Below the pieces are notes generated by a model. The model saw nothing but the letters and a program-made list of their open reading frames with translations. It did not search any database and had not been told where the DNA came from. Source: Pisaster brevispinus (taxonomy: Eukaryota > Echinodermata > Asteroidea > Forcipulatida > Asteriidae). From it: 64,000 nt of DNA. The number at the start of each line of letters is the position of its first letter. Positions within the stretch are counted from its first letter, which is position 1. Below are positions 36,290-47,424 of the stretch, one piece after another. Position numbers and translations under genes: made by a program. Location: the NCBI GenBank assembly GCA_023634235.1, contig JAMKCF010000139.1:62001-126000 (forward strand). The letters run 5' to 3'.

Positions 36290-37880
36290 TCTTTTTTTCA
36301 AGCCCATTCAATTCACATTTGTTTCCAAACTGAATGAACAAAAAGAATCAAGCAGAAAATACATGAGGAAGTGAATGGAATTACCAACGGGATGTAAGAA
36401 ATGAAATAATGTTGGTAGGAAGGCCTTTCAGAAGCCTACACAAGTACATGTAGGCTTATGCTGAGATGCCTTGGGAGGACTGGTACAGAACAGAACCAAG
36501 AAGAATAACAAACAGACAGTCCGATCAAGACAGAACCTAAGCATAAAAATATACAGCTAAGCTACACAGGTATTCATTGAAAGATTTAAACAATATTTGC
36601 TGAAAAGCAAAAGAAAATGAGAAGCAAATTCTGTCACAACTTGGGGAATGAGAGTTTTTTTATACCCACAGAACACCACCGCTTCCAAAAAGAGCCACTT
36701 ATCTTAAGATGACAAATTATTGATTGTTACAGGAAGGGGTCTTTATCTCAATAACTGCATTTTGCGTTTTTTCATAGAGCCACAGGCCCCAAAGATGCAT
36801 TGTAATACATTGTGACAGAAGAGCATAAAATGTAAATAAAATTGTTGTTCAGATTTCACGAGAGCCACTTAAATGTCAGTGTCCGTGTGATCTTGTCACA
36901 TGCGCGCCCCTTTCCTATGTAAAAGCAAGTTATCCAGTTGGGTGTTTAAGTAGGACATCGCACTATTTAGGTTTCACAAAGAGACATGTATCTTTGACTA
37001 ATTACTATGGCAATTAGCCAATATATTTAAAGAAGTTAGTTAGTAATCACTAAACTATTTTAAGTTTTTATCTTTGTATATTTAGTGCTTAGTTATTATT
37101 GGGCAAAAGTGTGAAGTTTCCATGACACAACATTTTTTGGAAATTTGATCAGAAAAACTAGCAAGCCCCCCCCCCCCCCGCCGCCCTCACTTTCACATTA
37201 TGTCATATTGACGTTACCTTTATTTTTTTTTAAACGGCTGTCAAACAATGTGGATCACACTGCACTAGTAGTCATAACACACCCCTTTACCTTTCTAGAG
37301 CAAGAGAAATTTAGTACTTATTTTGTTCCAGTTGATCACTGAAGATCAACAAAGTTTTTTTCTGAATTTAAAGCTCTCTCACTGTAGGTCATGGTAACTC
37401 AAGGTTTATCAGTAATCTTTGAAACTATTTTTGAGCTCTCAGAAATGGCTTAAACATCTATACCCTTTTTTTTAAACCAATGATGCTTCGAAAGTTTTAA
37501 CCCTTTCCTTACCATAAGCGACTTTAGTCAACTGCATTCATACCCCATGTTCCTTACCATGGGCAACTTTAGTCGACCAACCTTAGACACAAAAAAACAC
37601 TCAAGCCTGAGCACAAAGGCCATTTGTAATAAAGTTGTAGTTTTGTCCATGTCCATCCCAATCATGCCAATACCCAAGCTTCCCATCACTGGAAACAGAA
37701 AGATCAGATCTTACAATAAAACTTACATATCCAATGTTTAGTTGCATGTACTGACTACAGTATACTTCAAGTGCAGTGTGATTGACAGTGTCTGACAGCC
37801 GGGTGTTTTAAATAAAAGTAACGTCATAAAGTGTGGAGTGCTGATACAGAATTCAAACTGGCCCCTTGTCAACAGGCAAG
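36290..37880. other. No gene recognised
   Basis: Noncoding, with a C-rich tract near 37,166-37,180. No paralogous copy or terminal repeats were seen. Confidence 0.4.
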
Positions 37881-37950
37881 TATAGTGGTCTAGCGGTATA
37901 ACATCATCTCTAGATATAGAGGATTGTGGGTTCAAATCCAACCTGAGTAG
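37881..37950 (+). repeat. tRNA-like SINE head
   Basis: TAGTGGTCTAGCGGTATAAC is A-box-like and GGGTTCAAATCC is close to the B-box. The downstream sequence to about 38,020 may be the body. Confidence 0.5.
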
Positions 37951-38202
37951 CCTGTGATTGTGCACAAGACTCAGAAATCACTCAGTATGAAATGCTAAGT
38001 ATACATGTGTAGAGGCCATGGGTTTATACCACCCCCCTTTATTTTTTTGTTCCATTATATTTTGTGTTATCTTGGTAACTACTGTTTCATGCAAGTTACA
38101 TCATATACAAGTTGGTGTGTCCCAACATGAAACAGCGGTAGAGTTATGAAACATCCTGGAGATAAAGAACTGGTGAGTTGGCACTCCATGCCCCTTCAAG
38201 CC

Positions 38203-38285
38203 ATTCTTTTATCTGATGTCTTGAAGAGAACATTGTTTTAAACAGTCAACCAACTCACAAGTTTCCTTTGTGTTTCTTCTTCAGG
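38203..38285 (+). repeat. 83-bp direct repeat, first copy
   Basis: It begins ATTCTTTTATCTGATGTC and ends in a pyrimidine-rich TTTCTTCTTCAGG. It is identical, base for base, to 38,801-38,883. It resembles a 3' splice-site region but no adjoining coding frame supports that. Confidence 0.95.
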
Positions 38286-38800
38286 TATGTAGAATTTCTT
38301 TAAAGTTATATTTACTTTATAATGTATAGATAACATTGTGTCCTTTTTGCTAACTTTTGAGGATCATTAATTAGTGATTTTGCTTCCCAAACTTTGATCA
38401 ACCATGGGCCTACCCAGTTTAGTCTCAAGCACACAGCACTCCATGTTCAGTTGAATAGATTCTCCTTGAGAGTGATGTCGTTATTTGCTTATTTAGACTC
38501 TTTTCCTTATGGTTGTAGGATTTACTGATTTGATCCTTTTAAAATCGAGATTGCATTGATTTAGTTATATTAAGATTTGTTTTGAATTACTTTGCCACCC
38601 ATATGTATTTGGAGTTGGAAAAGTCATTATAGTTTTAAGTATGAGTAAACACTGTTGTGTGATGAGTTAATGCCACAATATACAGAGTACAGACAATGTT
38701 AATAGACTAGCCAGGTCTTTGAGTGTTTGTAAGATATGTTGTGGGTATTCTTTAGTTTTGAGTTTAGTTCTTCAGTCTTATATTTCATTTTGTATGTTTG

Positions 38801-38883
38801 ATTCTTTTATCTGATGTCTTGAAGAGAACATTGTTTTAAACAGTCAACCAACTCACAAGTTTCCTTTGTGTTTCTTCTTCAGG
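38801..38883 (+). repeat. 83-bp direct repeat, second copy
   Basis: Identical to 38,203-38,285; start-to-start distance is 598 bp. The flanks differ and show no obvious target-site duplication, so a terminal-repeat retroelement is not proven. Confidence 0.95.
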
Positions 38884-39559
38884 AGTCAAACCCCCATATT
38901 TAATGTACCTCCGAAGGTGATGCTTTTCCCTTCACCTTGGGCGGGCAACACATGGTTTATAGGTCAAGCCTAAACTATAAATCACAAAAATAGATGTTCA
39001 AGATTTTATATAAGAACATGAAAAAATGCATTTCTTTTTGACGCCAAAACAAAGTTGATTCAACTGAAAGATTACAGTATTACAGACTGGTACCATCAAA
39101 CAAACTGTAGAATTAAAAACTGCTTACAAGAGTCTTTTGGTAATCAGCCAAGCTCTACGATAAACTTGAAGGGAAAATTTTTTGAAACCTCAAATGGGAG
39201 ACAACCTATGAACTTAAACAGATCTTAAGATTTACAAATAACTCTAACATTGCTAAAAAACTCAATTTGTAAAGAAAATTGCATTTTCAAAACACAGGTA
39301 GCCAATACTTTAAAACACAACTTCAAGAACTTCAAATAACATACTGAGGGTGTGCTACTTACCCGCTTCACTAAAATATTGTTCTACACTCAGGAAGACT
39401 GCTCAAAATGCTCTACATGACGAAACCACAATCAATGACCATTGAAATCTGGATCTAGAGAAAAGGGCTGTAAGAAAGAAACAAGAAAACAAACAAATAT
39501 TTAAACATTATCCATGCCAGGGTCATGTCTTTTCCATACAAAAAACCACCACAACATTA

Positions 39560-40767
39560 CAAAAACTTGTGCTGTCACATGTATGACCAGCAGTGGTTGG
39601 AGTGTACCAGTGAGTTAACTAATCAGCACAACCTATGCCATCAAATGGAAGACCTGCAGTGGTCGGAGTGAAGCAGTGATTTTATTAGTCAACACAACCT
39701 GTGCCGTCACATGAAAGACCTGTGCCAACCAATCGATGACCTGCAGTGGTTGAGGTGCAGAGAGTTTACTAATCAGCACAGCCTGTGCCGTCGCGTGCAC
39801 GACCTGCAGTGGTTGAAGTGAAGTAGTGAGTTTACTAGTCAGGTCAGCACAATCTGTGCCATAAGAAAGATGACCTGCAGTGGTTTAAGTGTATAGCAGT
39901 GACTTTACTAGTCAACGCAACCTGTGCCATCACATGAAAGACCTGCGGTGGTAGGAATGAAGCAGTGAGTTTACTAGTCAGCCCAACCTGTGCTGTCAAG
40001 TAGATGACCTTGCAGTGGTAGGAGTGAAGCAATAGTTTACAAATCAGCACAACCTGCGCCATCACAAGGATGACCCGCAGTTGATGGAGTACAGCAGTGG
40101 CAGTGAGTTTACTAATCAGCACAAGCTTTGTCAACACATGGATAACCTGCAGTGGTTGAAGTATAGCTGTGAATTTACCAAACAGCACAACATGTGCCAT
40201 CACATGGATGACCCGCAGTGCTTGGAGTGTAGCAATGAGTTTACTAATCAGCACAACCTGTGCCGTCACATGAAAGACCTGCAGTGGTAGGAGTAAAGCA
40301 GTGAGTTTACTAGTCAACACAACCTGTGCTGTCAAAAGGATGACCTGCAGTTGATGGAGTGCAGCAGTGGCAGTGAGTGTACTTATCAGCACAACCTGTG
40401 CCATCACAAGGATGACCTGCAGTGTTAAGTGAAGTGCCAGTGACCCTACTAATCAGCACAACCTGTGCCGTCACATGGATGACCTGCAGAAGTTGGAGTG
40501 AAGCAGTGAGTGTTACTTACCAGAACAACAAATGCCGTCACATAGATGACCTGCAGTAGTAGGAGTGAAGCAGTGAGTTTTATTAATCAGTACAACAAGA
40601 GTCGTCACATGGATGACCTGCAGTGGTTGAAGTGTAGCAGTGAGCTTACTAATCAGCACAACCTGTGCCGTTACATGGATGACCTGCAGTGGTTGGAGTG
40701 CAGCAGTGGCAGTGAGTTTACTCATCAGCAAAACCTGTGTCGTCACAAGGAAGACCTGCAGTGTTAA
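39560..40767 (+). repeat. 66-bp satellite array, left part
   Basis: Units follow GATGACCTGCAGTGGTTGGA, GTGCAGCAGTGAGTTTACTA and ATCAGCACAACCTGTGCCGT. The plus frame, where open, encodes repeats with C-x3-F-x5-L-x2-H spacing. The minus strand stays open for 187 codons (39,844-40,407) because units lack stops there. Indels that are not multiples of three make a protein-coding role unlikely. A higher-order unit of about 340 bp is visible: 40,428-40,545 recurs nearly unchanged at 42,258-42,375 once the transposon is discounted. Confidence 0.9.
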
Positions 40768-41685
40768 AGGGGCACACCGGCTTCGTTGGGCTATTTGGGC
40801 TACAAAATAGGCTCAAATATGACTTCAAAGGTCTTCCAGGAATGGAGAAGAACGGTTCCTAAAAGAAACCATCAAATTTTGCCGTTTTTGAGCATTTTTC
40901 AAAAAAGTGGTTCGGATAAATCACGTGATCGGAGATAGTTTTACTTCCAGCCGTATAAAAGTAAATTACTGAACCAAATTTAAATCTGTTTTTTTTATAT
41001 TATTCATGAGTATTTGACAAAAAAGACTATGTATTCAGATTATTGATACAATTTGTAAATAATGTTGAAAAATCTAACGTAAGATTCGCATTCAGAGAGT
41101 CCGTGCAACCGAAGCGTGTTTTACGGCACACCAGCGTGGGAGCTAGCGGAACGTAAACCTTGGGGCATATCCTGTATAGCCGGTGCCGTGTCTCGTGGGG
41201 CCAGAGAGACAAGCCCCGGGCATGAACTCCCCAGCTTGCCGGTCTAGCCATGAGCTTGGGAGCTTGTCGGAGGGGTAGGGAGCCAGACCAACAATTACGT
41301 TTTTTTTTAGGAGGGTTTTAGTCTGATACCCTAGCTATTATCCCCTAACTATTACAAAGTGTTGCCTGCGCTACACACGCGGGACGACGACGGGGAATAT
41401 TTATCCCATACAGCTGGATACTTCTATGATAGCTGCACAATGTCCACCCCCCCCCCCCCCCAATTGCTGCTTTAGCTGGCTTTCCCTTTGGATTTATCGT
41501 GTGTTTTGTTTTTACTTTTTAATTTTCGATGGACCATGATTTCTACCTCCATGGTTGGACCACCTTCTGGGTGTTTTTCCTTGCGATGTTTTTTGTACCG
41601 ATCCTTGGATGTCGAAGCCTCTCCATTGCAAGTACACAGAATATAGTACGTCGTCGTACACAGAATACAAGTTGGGTGCGTTTTC

Positions 41686-41748
41686 GCGATCGTAACCAAT
41701 AACTGTTTCAATGGCAAGTTCAACCGAAACAGTTATTGGTTACGACCG
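41686..41748. repeat. Inverted repeat inside the TTAA element
   Basis: CGTAACCAATAACTGTTTC at 41,691-41,709 is reversed as GAAACAGTTATTGGTTACG at 41,726-41,744, with extra partial pairing outside. The loop is 16 bases. Confidence 0.85.
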
Positions 41749-41798
41749 CGAGCGGACTTCGACTAGGACTGACCAAGAGCAAGGAACCTTGCTCTATA

Positions 41799-41916
41799 AG
41801 CCTTTTTGAGATATGGCGGACACAATACTATGGCACTATTATAGGTTTGGGTAAATTTGTATACACCCAAATCACATGGTGTACTCCTATAGTGTCCACC
41901 ATACCTCAAAAAGGCT
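41799..41916. repeat. 118-bp palindromic MITE-like hairpin
   Basis: Arms begin AGCCTTTTTGAGATATGG and end CCATACCTCAAAAAGGCT. Inner parts also pair (GGTTTGGGTA with TACACCCAAAT). A perfect 20-base palindrome built on AGAGCAAGG lies just upstream at 41,776-41,795. No clear target duplication was found. Confidence 0.75.
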
Positions 41917-42257
41917 AATGGACTGACGTCCGTTCATGTCTGTTTTTTTTTTACACGTGAATTTGTGCTTGATGGATATGAAGTCTGGGTCCTCATGCCT
42001 CGCCATTGTTATAATTGATACATAAACAGAGCACCAGTCTACTTACAACATTGCGCAACATTGTCACGTAAACTTGACAGTTGCAACGGCTGGAAAAGCG
42101 TACAAGCTGACCTTTGACCGGGTTTTGTTTTTTTCACATTTTTCGTTAATTACGTGATATTTGGATGATTTTTTTTTTACAACAACCATTTAAAAATTGT
42201 TGTCTGTCATTCCACATTACTATATTAGGTAAACAGTAAGCCGGTGTGTCCCTTTAA

Positions 42258-42690
42258 GTGAAGTGCCAGTGACCCTACTAATCAGCACAACCTGTGCCGT
42301 CACATGGATGACCTGCAGAAGTTGGAGTGAAGCAGTGAGTGTTACTTACCAGAACAGCGAGTGCCGTCACATGGATGACCTGCAGTGGTTGGAGTGCAGC
42401 AGTGAGTTTACTAATCAGCACAACCAGTGCCGTCACAAAGATGAACTGCAGTGGTTGAAGTCTAGCAGTCAGTTCACTAATCAGCACAACTATTGCCGAC
42501 ATATAGATGACCTGTAGTGGTAAGAGTGTAGTCAGTGAGTTTTCTAAACAGCACAACCTGTGCCATCGCATGGATGACCTGCAGTGGTTGGAGTGCAGCA
42601 GTGAGTTTACTAACCAGTACAACATGTGTTGTCACATGGATGAACTGCAATTGTTGGAGTGTAGCAGTGAGTTTACTAACTTATATAAAT
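42258..42690 (+). repeat. 66-bp satellite array, right part
   Basis: This continues the array after the transposon with about 6-7 units. The frames read ...DDLQWLECSSEFTNQ... style repeats and are broken by indels. The array decays near 42,690 into the single-copy flank. Confidence 0.88.
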
Positions 42691-43010
42691 ATTTCAACAT
42701 GTAGGACCTATACATAAAACCAAAGGTGAGTCAACGGACAATTGTGCAAGGATTAAGTTGTCTTTATGAATTTACTATGACTGAATCATTAATGGCAAAG
42801 CAAAGAAAATCAAGACAAACCTGTTGTAAAAAAGTCCACTTCACTTAAAGGGGCAGCTCAACATCTCCTTTATGATGTAACATCAGTGATTGGCAACAGT
42901 CAAACAACTTCTTGAACAGATTGCCTGCAAAATATGAACAATGAAAAGCTGTTAAGAATTGATAACAGATGCACGACATGTCTTGTAAACTGGCTGTTTT
43001 CAATCAATTA

Positions 43011-44760
43011 TGAGTTAACGTGTCATGTGGAATGTCTTGGCAAGACTGATGTTTGGCTTGAAATTGGGTTCAGGTTCTTATTATGGCACTTGTGTCAGAT
43101 TAACTGTTCCGTTATACTCGGCTTCACCACAACTATTCCAATCAGGTGCTCCTAAACCATAATAAAGGCAAGCAAGTCAATATTTCCATGTTGATGTTAC
43201 TATAATCAGATAATGTGTAAGGTTTCTTAAACATTCAGAATTTTATTGGCCTACCAATCAATATTTCCATATTAATGTTACTTTCTGTAAGTTTTGAGGC
43301 AATATGTTCCTGTCATCTCGCTAAACGAGGATGGATTTGAATGTTATTGATGAAAATACTGTTTCAGTTTTTGCTTTTTCCTTTACAAGTAGACACTAAA
43401 TTTAACTGAAACTTTCACAGGTGAGTTTTATTGTTTAACAGCTTTAATAAAACAAATCACAAAATATAAGTCTATTTATTTCCCACTACAATCTGAAGAA
43501 GATTTGAATTTAAACAGGCTTTGGAAGTTTCCACTTCCCCACTTGAACCATCTTGAAATTGTTCTATGATGAGTGCATCTTTCCTAAGTTGTTATTTTAT
43601 GTTACATTTCATCAATACAGTTAATAAAGTGCTTCTACAAAGCCCTTGTTGAATTTCTAGACCCATGAGCTAGGTTAGTTGGTTAAATTTTTATCAGCCG
43701 AGTTGCCAACTTTACATTTACATATATACATGATATACAATAATATTTTTTGACGTTTTATCAAGATAAACGGTAAAGTAGACTAGGCCAAAATTTAAAA
43801 ATAGTAACATTACGCGTCATTTTTGAGTAATAGTTGGTTACATACCTAGTATACCTAATATTGGGATGCTGAATCCGAAAATGGTGGATACCCAGCCTAA
43901 GTTTTGGTCCTTGAACCTGAAAAATAACATTTAAAACAGTACAGACAACCAAGCAGACGACAGCTTCACACAATCTGTTACAGGCCGAAATAGTCAGGTT
44001 TTTCTGTGCTTTCATACAAATTTTGTCAGGATACCATACTAGTCAGGTACCTTGTTAGTAAAACTACGTTGTGATAGTGGTAAAGGGTCGTTGCAACGAC
44101 CCTAGCACTTACCAACACGTTGGTTCTGATGAGACAATTGAAAACGTTGGGGGCGCTATACCGCTATTCTTCACATCTCATCGACATGTCGTGTGTGTGG
44201 GTGTGTGTAGCAATCATGTAAACAACATACGATAGTTGCGTACACTTTTCATGAGGTCAGATCAGACAGGATTTACAGTGTAGACTCCTTCGTTGCATGA
44301 GTAACACCAAATACCTGGATGTATATAGTACAAACAATATGAGACTGTAAATAACGTACATTTTTAGCAAGTTAACGGAGCCGATCCTGTTGATTTTGTT
44401 TTAGCATTGTCGCAACTGAATCATCATTTTTTCATTGTCATCATTTGCCGATCGTGATGTGAGACAAGGTATGTCATGAAGTCATGAGGGCATCGTGTGT
44501 GTGTCTTATGACTTATGACTGGATGAAAACATAGGCCTATGGTCTGGGCTTTTGTATGTGTACCAGTTAAAACATCGCATATCGTGATATTTTGGCTGCT
44601 AGTTATCTGACTTAGGCAGATTTGTTGGTTTTTGGGGGGTTTTTCGCTTACAGTAATCACTATGATTTGGGTTGTTAAGAGGAGGTTTATGGTCATTGCA
44701 AGTCCTACTGTGACAATTTGCACTTGCGATCACCACTCTCTGCTTACTGTGTAAGCGCGA
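43011..44760. other. No gene recognised
   Basis: AT-rich noncoding sequence. A CTCF-core-like GGGGGCGCTATA lies at about 44,149-44,160 and a GTGTGTGTG run at about 44,190-44,210. Confidence 0.4.
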
Positions 44761-44765
44761 AAATC

Positions 44766-44950
44766 CTTGGGCTAGCTGTGTAAATGAAGAATGCTTAGCA
44801 TTAACATGGAGTATGCACAAGCAAAAATTCTGTGCTTAGCAGTGAAATACATGTTGCATAAAATACATGAAATACATAAGCGCACAATTACGTGCTTCCC
44901 AGGGTTATTTCTTTGCTTACGGTAAGCAGAGCCATGAAGTTGAGCCCAGT
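44766..44950. mobile_element. Small MITE with GGGC ends
   Basis: Ends CCTTGGGCT and GAGCCCAG are inverted, and subterminal GAAGAATGCTTA and TAAGCAGAGCCATGAA match, in the opposite orientation, the element at 56,826-57,014. No target duplication could be fixed. Confidence 0.55.
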
Positions 44951-45102
44951 TTAGTGAACTTGAATCCAGGCTTTATGCTAGTGCTCCAGTGCATCATCCA
45001 ATCTTCCATACCTGTATACGGTGATCTTCAGAAGCGCCAAACAAATCCAGCATGTTCGCTTTAGTGTTATCTGGATAGGTTTACTCTGATGTAAAAAAAA
45101 GG

Positions 45103-45531
45103 TGTAATAATAATAATAATAATAAGCATTTATATAGCACCATCTATCTAGAACACTATTCCGAGGCGCTGATTAAGTATTTTCCTGCAAGGTATTGGGG
45201 GCTACTTTTGAAGTATGAGACCTACTCCTTAACATAGCACCATGTAATGGTTTACAAGGTGCTGTGGCGCAATATGCTGCCGATCAAACCAGGAACACCG
45301 GGGCGGACCCCTTCTCTTTTCGATAAGTGCACTGGGTTCTTTTACGTGCGTTACACAACACACGGGACCAACGGCTTTACGTCCCATCCGAAGGACGAAG
45401 CAATCATGGTTAAGTGTCTCGCTAAAGTACACAAGTGTCACACCGCGACTCGAACCCACACTCTGCTGATCAGAAACACCAGAGTTTGAGTCCAGTGATC
45501 TTATCCGCTCGGCCACGACACACCTGTGTAG
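45103..45531 (-). repeat. Full-length tRNA(Leu/Ser-like)-derived SINE with L2-like tail
   Basis: On the minus strand it starts with GTCGTGGCCGAGCGG (A-box), followed by a long variable arm and GGGTTCGAGTCGC (B-box). The central region reads CGGATGGGACGTAAAGCC ... ACGTAAAAGAACCCAGTGCA, in the style of the conserved-core SINEs found across metazoans. The 3' end is a GCGCCTC-type L2-like tail and (TTA)n. The tail resembles the ends of the L2 LINEs in this window, so L2 machinery probably moved it. Confidence 0.8.
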
Positions 45532-46174
45532 AACACAGCGGTGGTACATCCAGCTAAGGTTTCCTATGGTTTGAAGTCCCCCCCCCCCCCCTCTCCTTCC
45601 ACACACAAATTGGTCAACCCTGTAAATCAAGACTTATTCTCTTGTTGTATGGACCAAGTAGTTTTTGGCAACATCCCCATGAAATGTTCACAGATTGATT
45701 TTGGATGTAGTGCTGCCCGTTGCAAGCGCTTCTTAAGCGGGCCTTGCGAGCCCTTAAGCCCTAGCTGTCATGCCCAGGATCAAGCAATTGTTACATAAAT
45801 TCACTTATTTCTCTCTTAAAATGTGTAGTATTGACTTCTTTTTTTCATGTTTGTTTTGTATGAAGGTCGACAAAATAAGCAGCCGAAGGGATTGAAAACT
45901 CCAAAAAGAGAGTCACAAAACTGAACTTTGACCTATATTATTTGATGTTTGATCGTCCTTTTTGTTGTTGCAGAAACTAGCCTGAAATAAATGCAATTTT
46001 ACCAATGTCTTCCTGGTTATTTGAAACTTTGATTTTTCTTTCTTTTTAGGGCTGCAAGAAATAGACTGAGAGTAATGCGATTTAGGTATCAAAACAACAG
46101 GGTAAGGATTTCTTAATTACCTTTCTTTGCTAAAAGAAAAGAATGTCACTGTTTAAGACTAGCATTGATGTAGC

Positions 46175-46366
46175 GTGTCATGGTCGAGTGGTCTAGTGCA
46201 ACGGACTCAAGTTCTGGTGGTTAAAACATCAGGGTGAGGGTTCGAATCCCGGTCATGACACTTGTGTCCTTGAGCCAGAAGCTATACTATAATTGCACCC
46301 AGGGGTGTAAATGGGTAGCTGCAAGGGTAGAGAATGATATTGACTGCCACATCAGCCCGGGCTGTA
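46175..46366 (+). repeat. tRNA-derived SINE
   Basis: The head has TCATGGTCGAGTGGTCTAG (A-box) and GGGTTCGAATCCC (B-box), followed by a body with CACCCAGGGGTGTAAATGGG. It abuts the (TAA)n tail of the minus-strand L2 at about 46,367. It may have inserted at, or share, that tail. Confidence 0.7.
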
Positions 46367-46489
46367 TAATAATAATAATAAAGACATTTGTAAAGTGCCT
46401 AATGCAAGAGCCTCTAAGCGCATGAAAAACAATAAAATATACAATGAGTGAAAGATACAATTACAAATAAGCAGATTACAAATAAGCAG

Positions 46490-47420
46490 CTTCAAACAAA
46501 TGAGTTTTTAACAGAGACTTAAAACAGTGTAAAGAACTAGCCTGGCAAATTTTTACAGAAATGGTGCAGCGTAAGAAAATGACCTGTGGCCATAAAAAAT
46601 GGACGAAGCTATTGCAGATGAAAGCAATGACTGTTGAGATGAACGTAATGTCCGAGTAGGGGAATAATGGTGAACAAGTTCAGATGAATAAGCAGGAGAT
46701 TGACATGTTTGAGCTTTGAAAGTTAACAAAAGAATTTTAGAAATTGTTTGAAACTTAACTGGGAGCCAATGCAATTTCATTAGTACTGGTGTAATATAGT
46801 GAGAACGAGGTAAGCAAAAAACAAGGTAAGCAGCAGTGTTTTGTACACGTTGAATTTTACCAAGATCTTTATCAGGGAGTCCATACAGAAGAGAATTGCC
46901 GGAATCAAGTCTAGTTTTGACGAAAGCGCGAACAAGATGAAGAGTAGTAGCTACATCCAGGTAGGGGCGAATCTGTGCTATTTTTCTGATAGCCATGAGA
47001 GCTGCTTTGCAAACAATCTCAACATGTCTACTCATGCACAATGAAAAATCCATAATTACACCGAGGTTACGAGCAAATTCAAATGGTTTAATAACAGACT
47101 GGGCAATATGTAAGTTTGGCGGAGAAATCTTTTTTTGTGAAACGAGATCTTAAAAATAAGATCTCAGTTTTGGAGTCATTCAGAGTGAGTTTGTTGGACA
47201 AAGCCCAAGATTTGACATCTTAAATGCATAATTCAAGTTTAGCAATGGCAGAAGCACGATCAGCAGGGTCAAATGTAATGTAAAGCTGGGTATCGTCAGC
47301 ATAAGCAGCACCATGGGCAGCAATGAGGTCTTGTAAGGCTGCACTGAACAATATAAATTCAAGAGGCCCAGCTACTTAACCTTGAGGAACACCACACAAG
47401 GGATGATGACGATCAGATTT
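46490..47420 (-). pseudogene. L2-like reverse transcriptase, C-terminal half (broken)
   Basis: GVPQG is followed by a TAA stop at 47,376-47,378, then VAGPLEF. The catalytic AYADDTQLY motif is encoded around 47,291-47,305. Further on, 47,053-46,553 is open and carries RLDSGNSLLYGLP, LHWLPV and a FSYAAP block. The next conserved Trp codon region reads CTGTAA, giving a stop, and LKTHLF-like C-terminal residues follow in another phase. Catalytic Asp residues are still readable but several stops make it inactive. Confidence 0.88.
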
Positions 47421-47424
47421 AGCA

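Larger units (their letters stand above)
40768..42253. mobile_element. 1.49 kb TTAA DNA transposon inside the satellite
   Basis: TIRs start AGGGGCACACCGGCTT at the left and end AAGCCGGTGTGTCCCT at the right, with TTAA at 40,764-40,767 and 42,254-42,257. The neighbouring satellite unit near 40,425 reads GTGTTAAGTGAAGTGCC, showing the uninterrupted site. No intact transposase is visible. TTAA specificity points to Kolobok or piggyBac. Internal hairpins suggest nested palindromic insertions. Confidence 0.92.
39513..43010 (+). repeat. Satellite-bearing duplicated block, copy 2
   Basis: The flanks at 39,513-39,580 and 42,715-43,005 match those of copy 1 (35,252-35,320 and 35,860-36,180). The interior is the expanded 66-bp satellite with a transposon inside. 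Confidence 0.75.

Noticed and set aside
38203..38883. LTR retrotransposon with 83-bp LTRs
   Set aside because: No TG...CA ends, target duplication, primer-binding site or polypurine tract could be identified; kept only as an unexplained direct repeat.
39844..40407. 187-codon open frame on the minus strand of the satellite
   Set aside because: It is a periodic translation of a 66-bp repeat lacking stops in that phase; units differ by indels elsewhere and there is no start context or motif.
41472..41723. 83-codon Lys-rich minus-strand frame inside the TTAA element
   Set aside because: A CILC...C pattern and basic tail hint at a zinc-binding protein, but the frame crosses an inverted repeat and shows no transposase block.
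45541..45798. 85-codon plus-strand frame after the SINE
   Set aside because: It runs through a poly-C tract and repeat-like GCTTAAGCGGGC sequence, with no recognisable motif.
46178..46262. Functional tRNA(Leu) gene
   Set aside because: A- and B-boxes are good but stems pair poorly, the sequence continues into a SINE body, and related heads occur in several other places.
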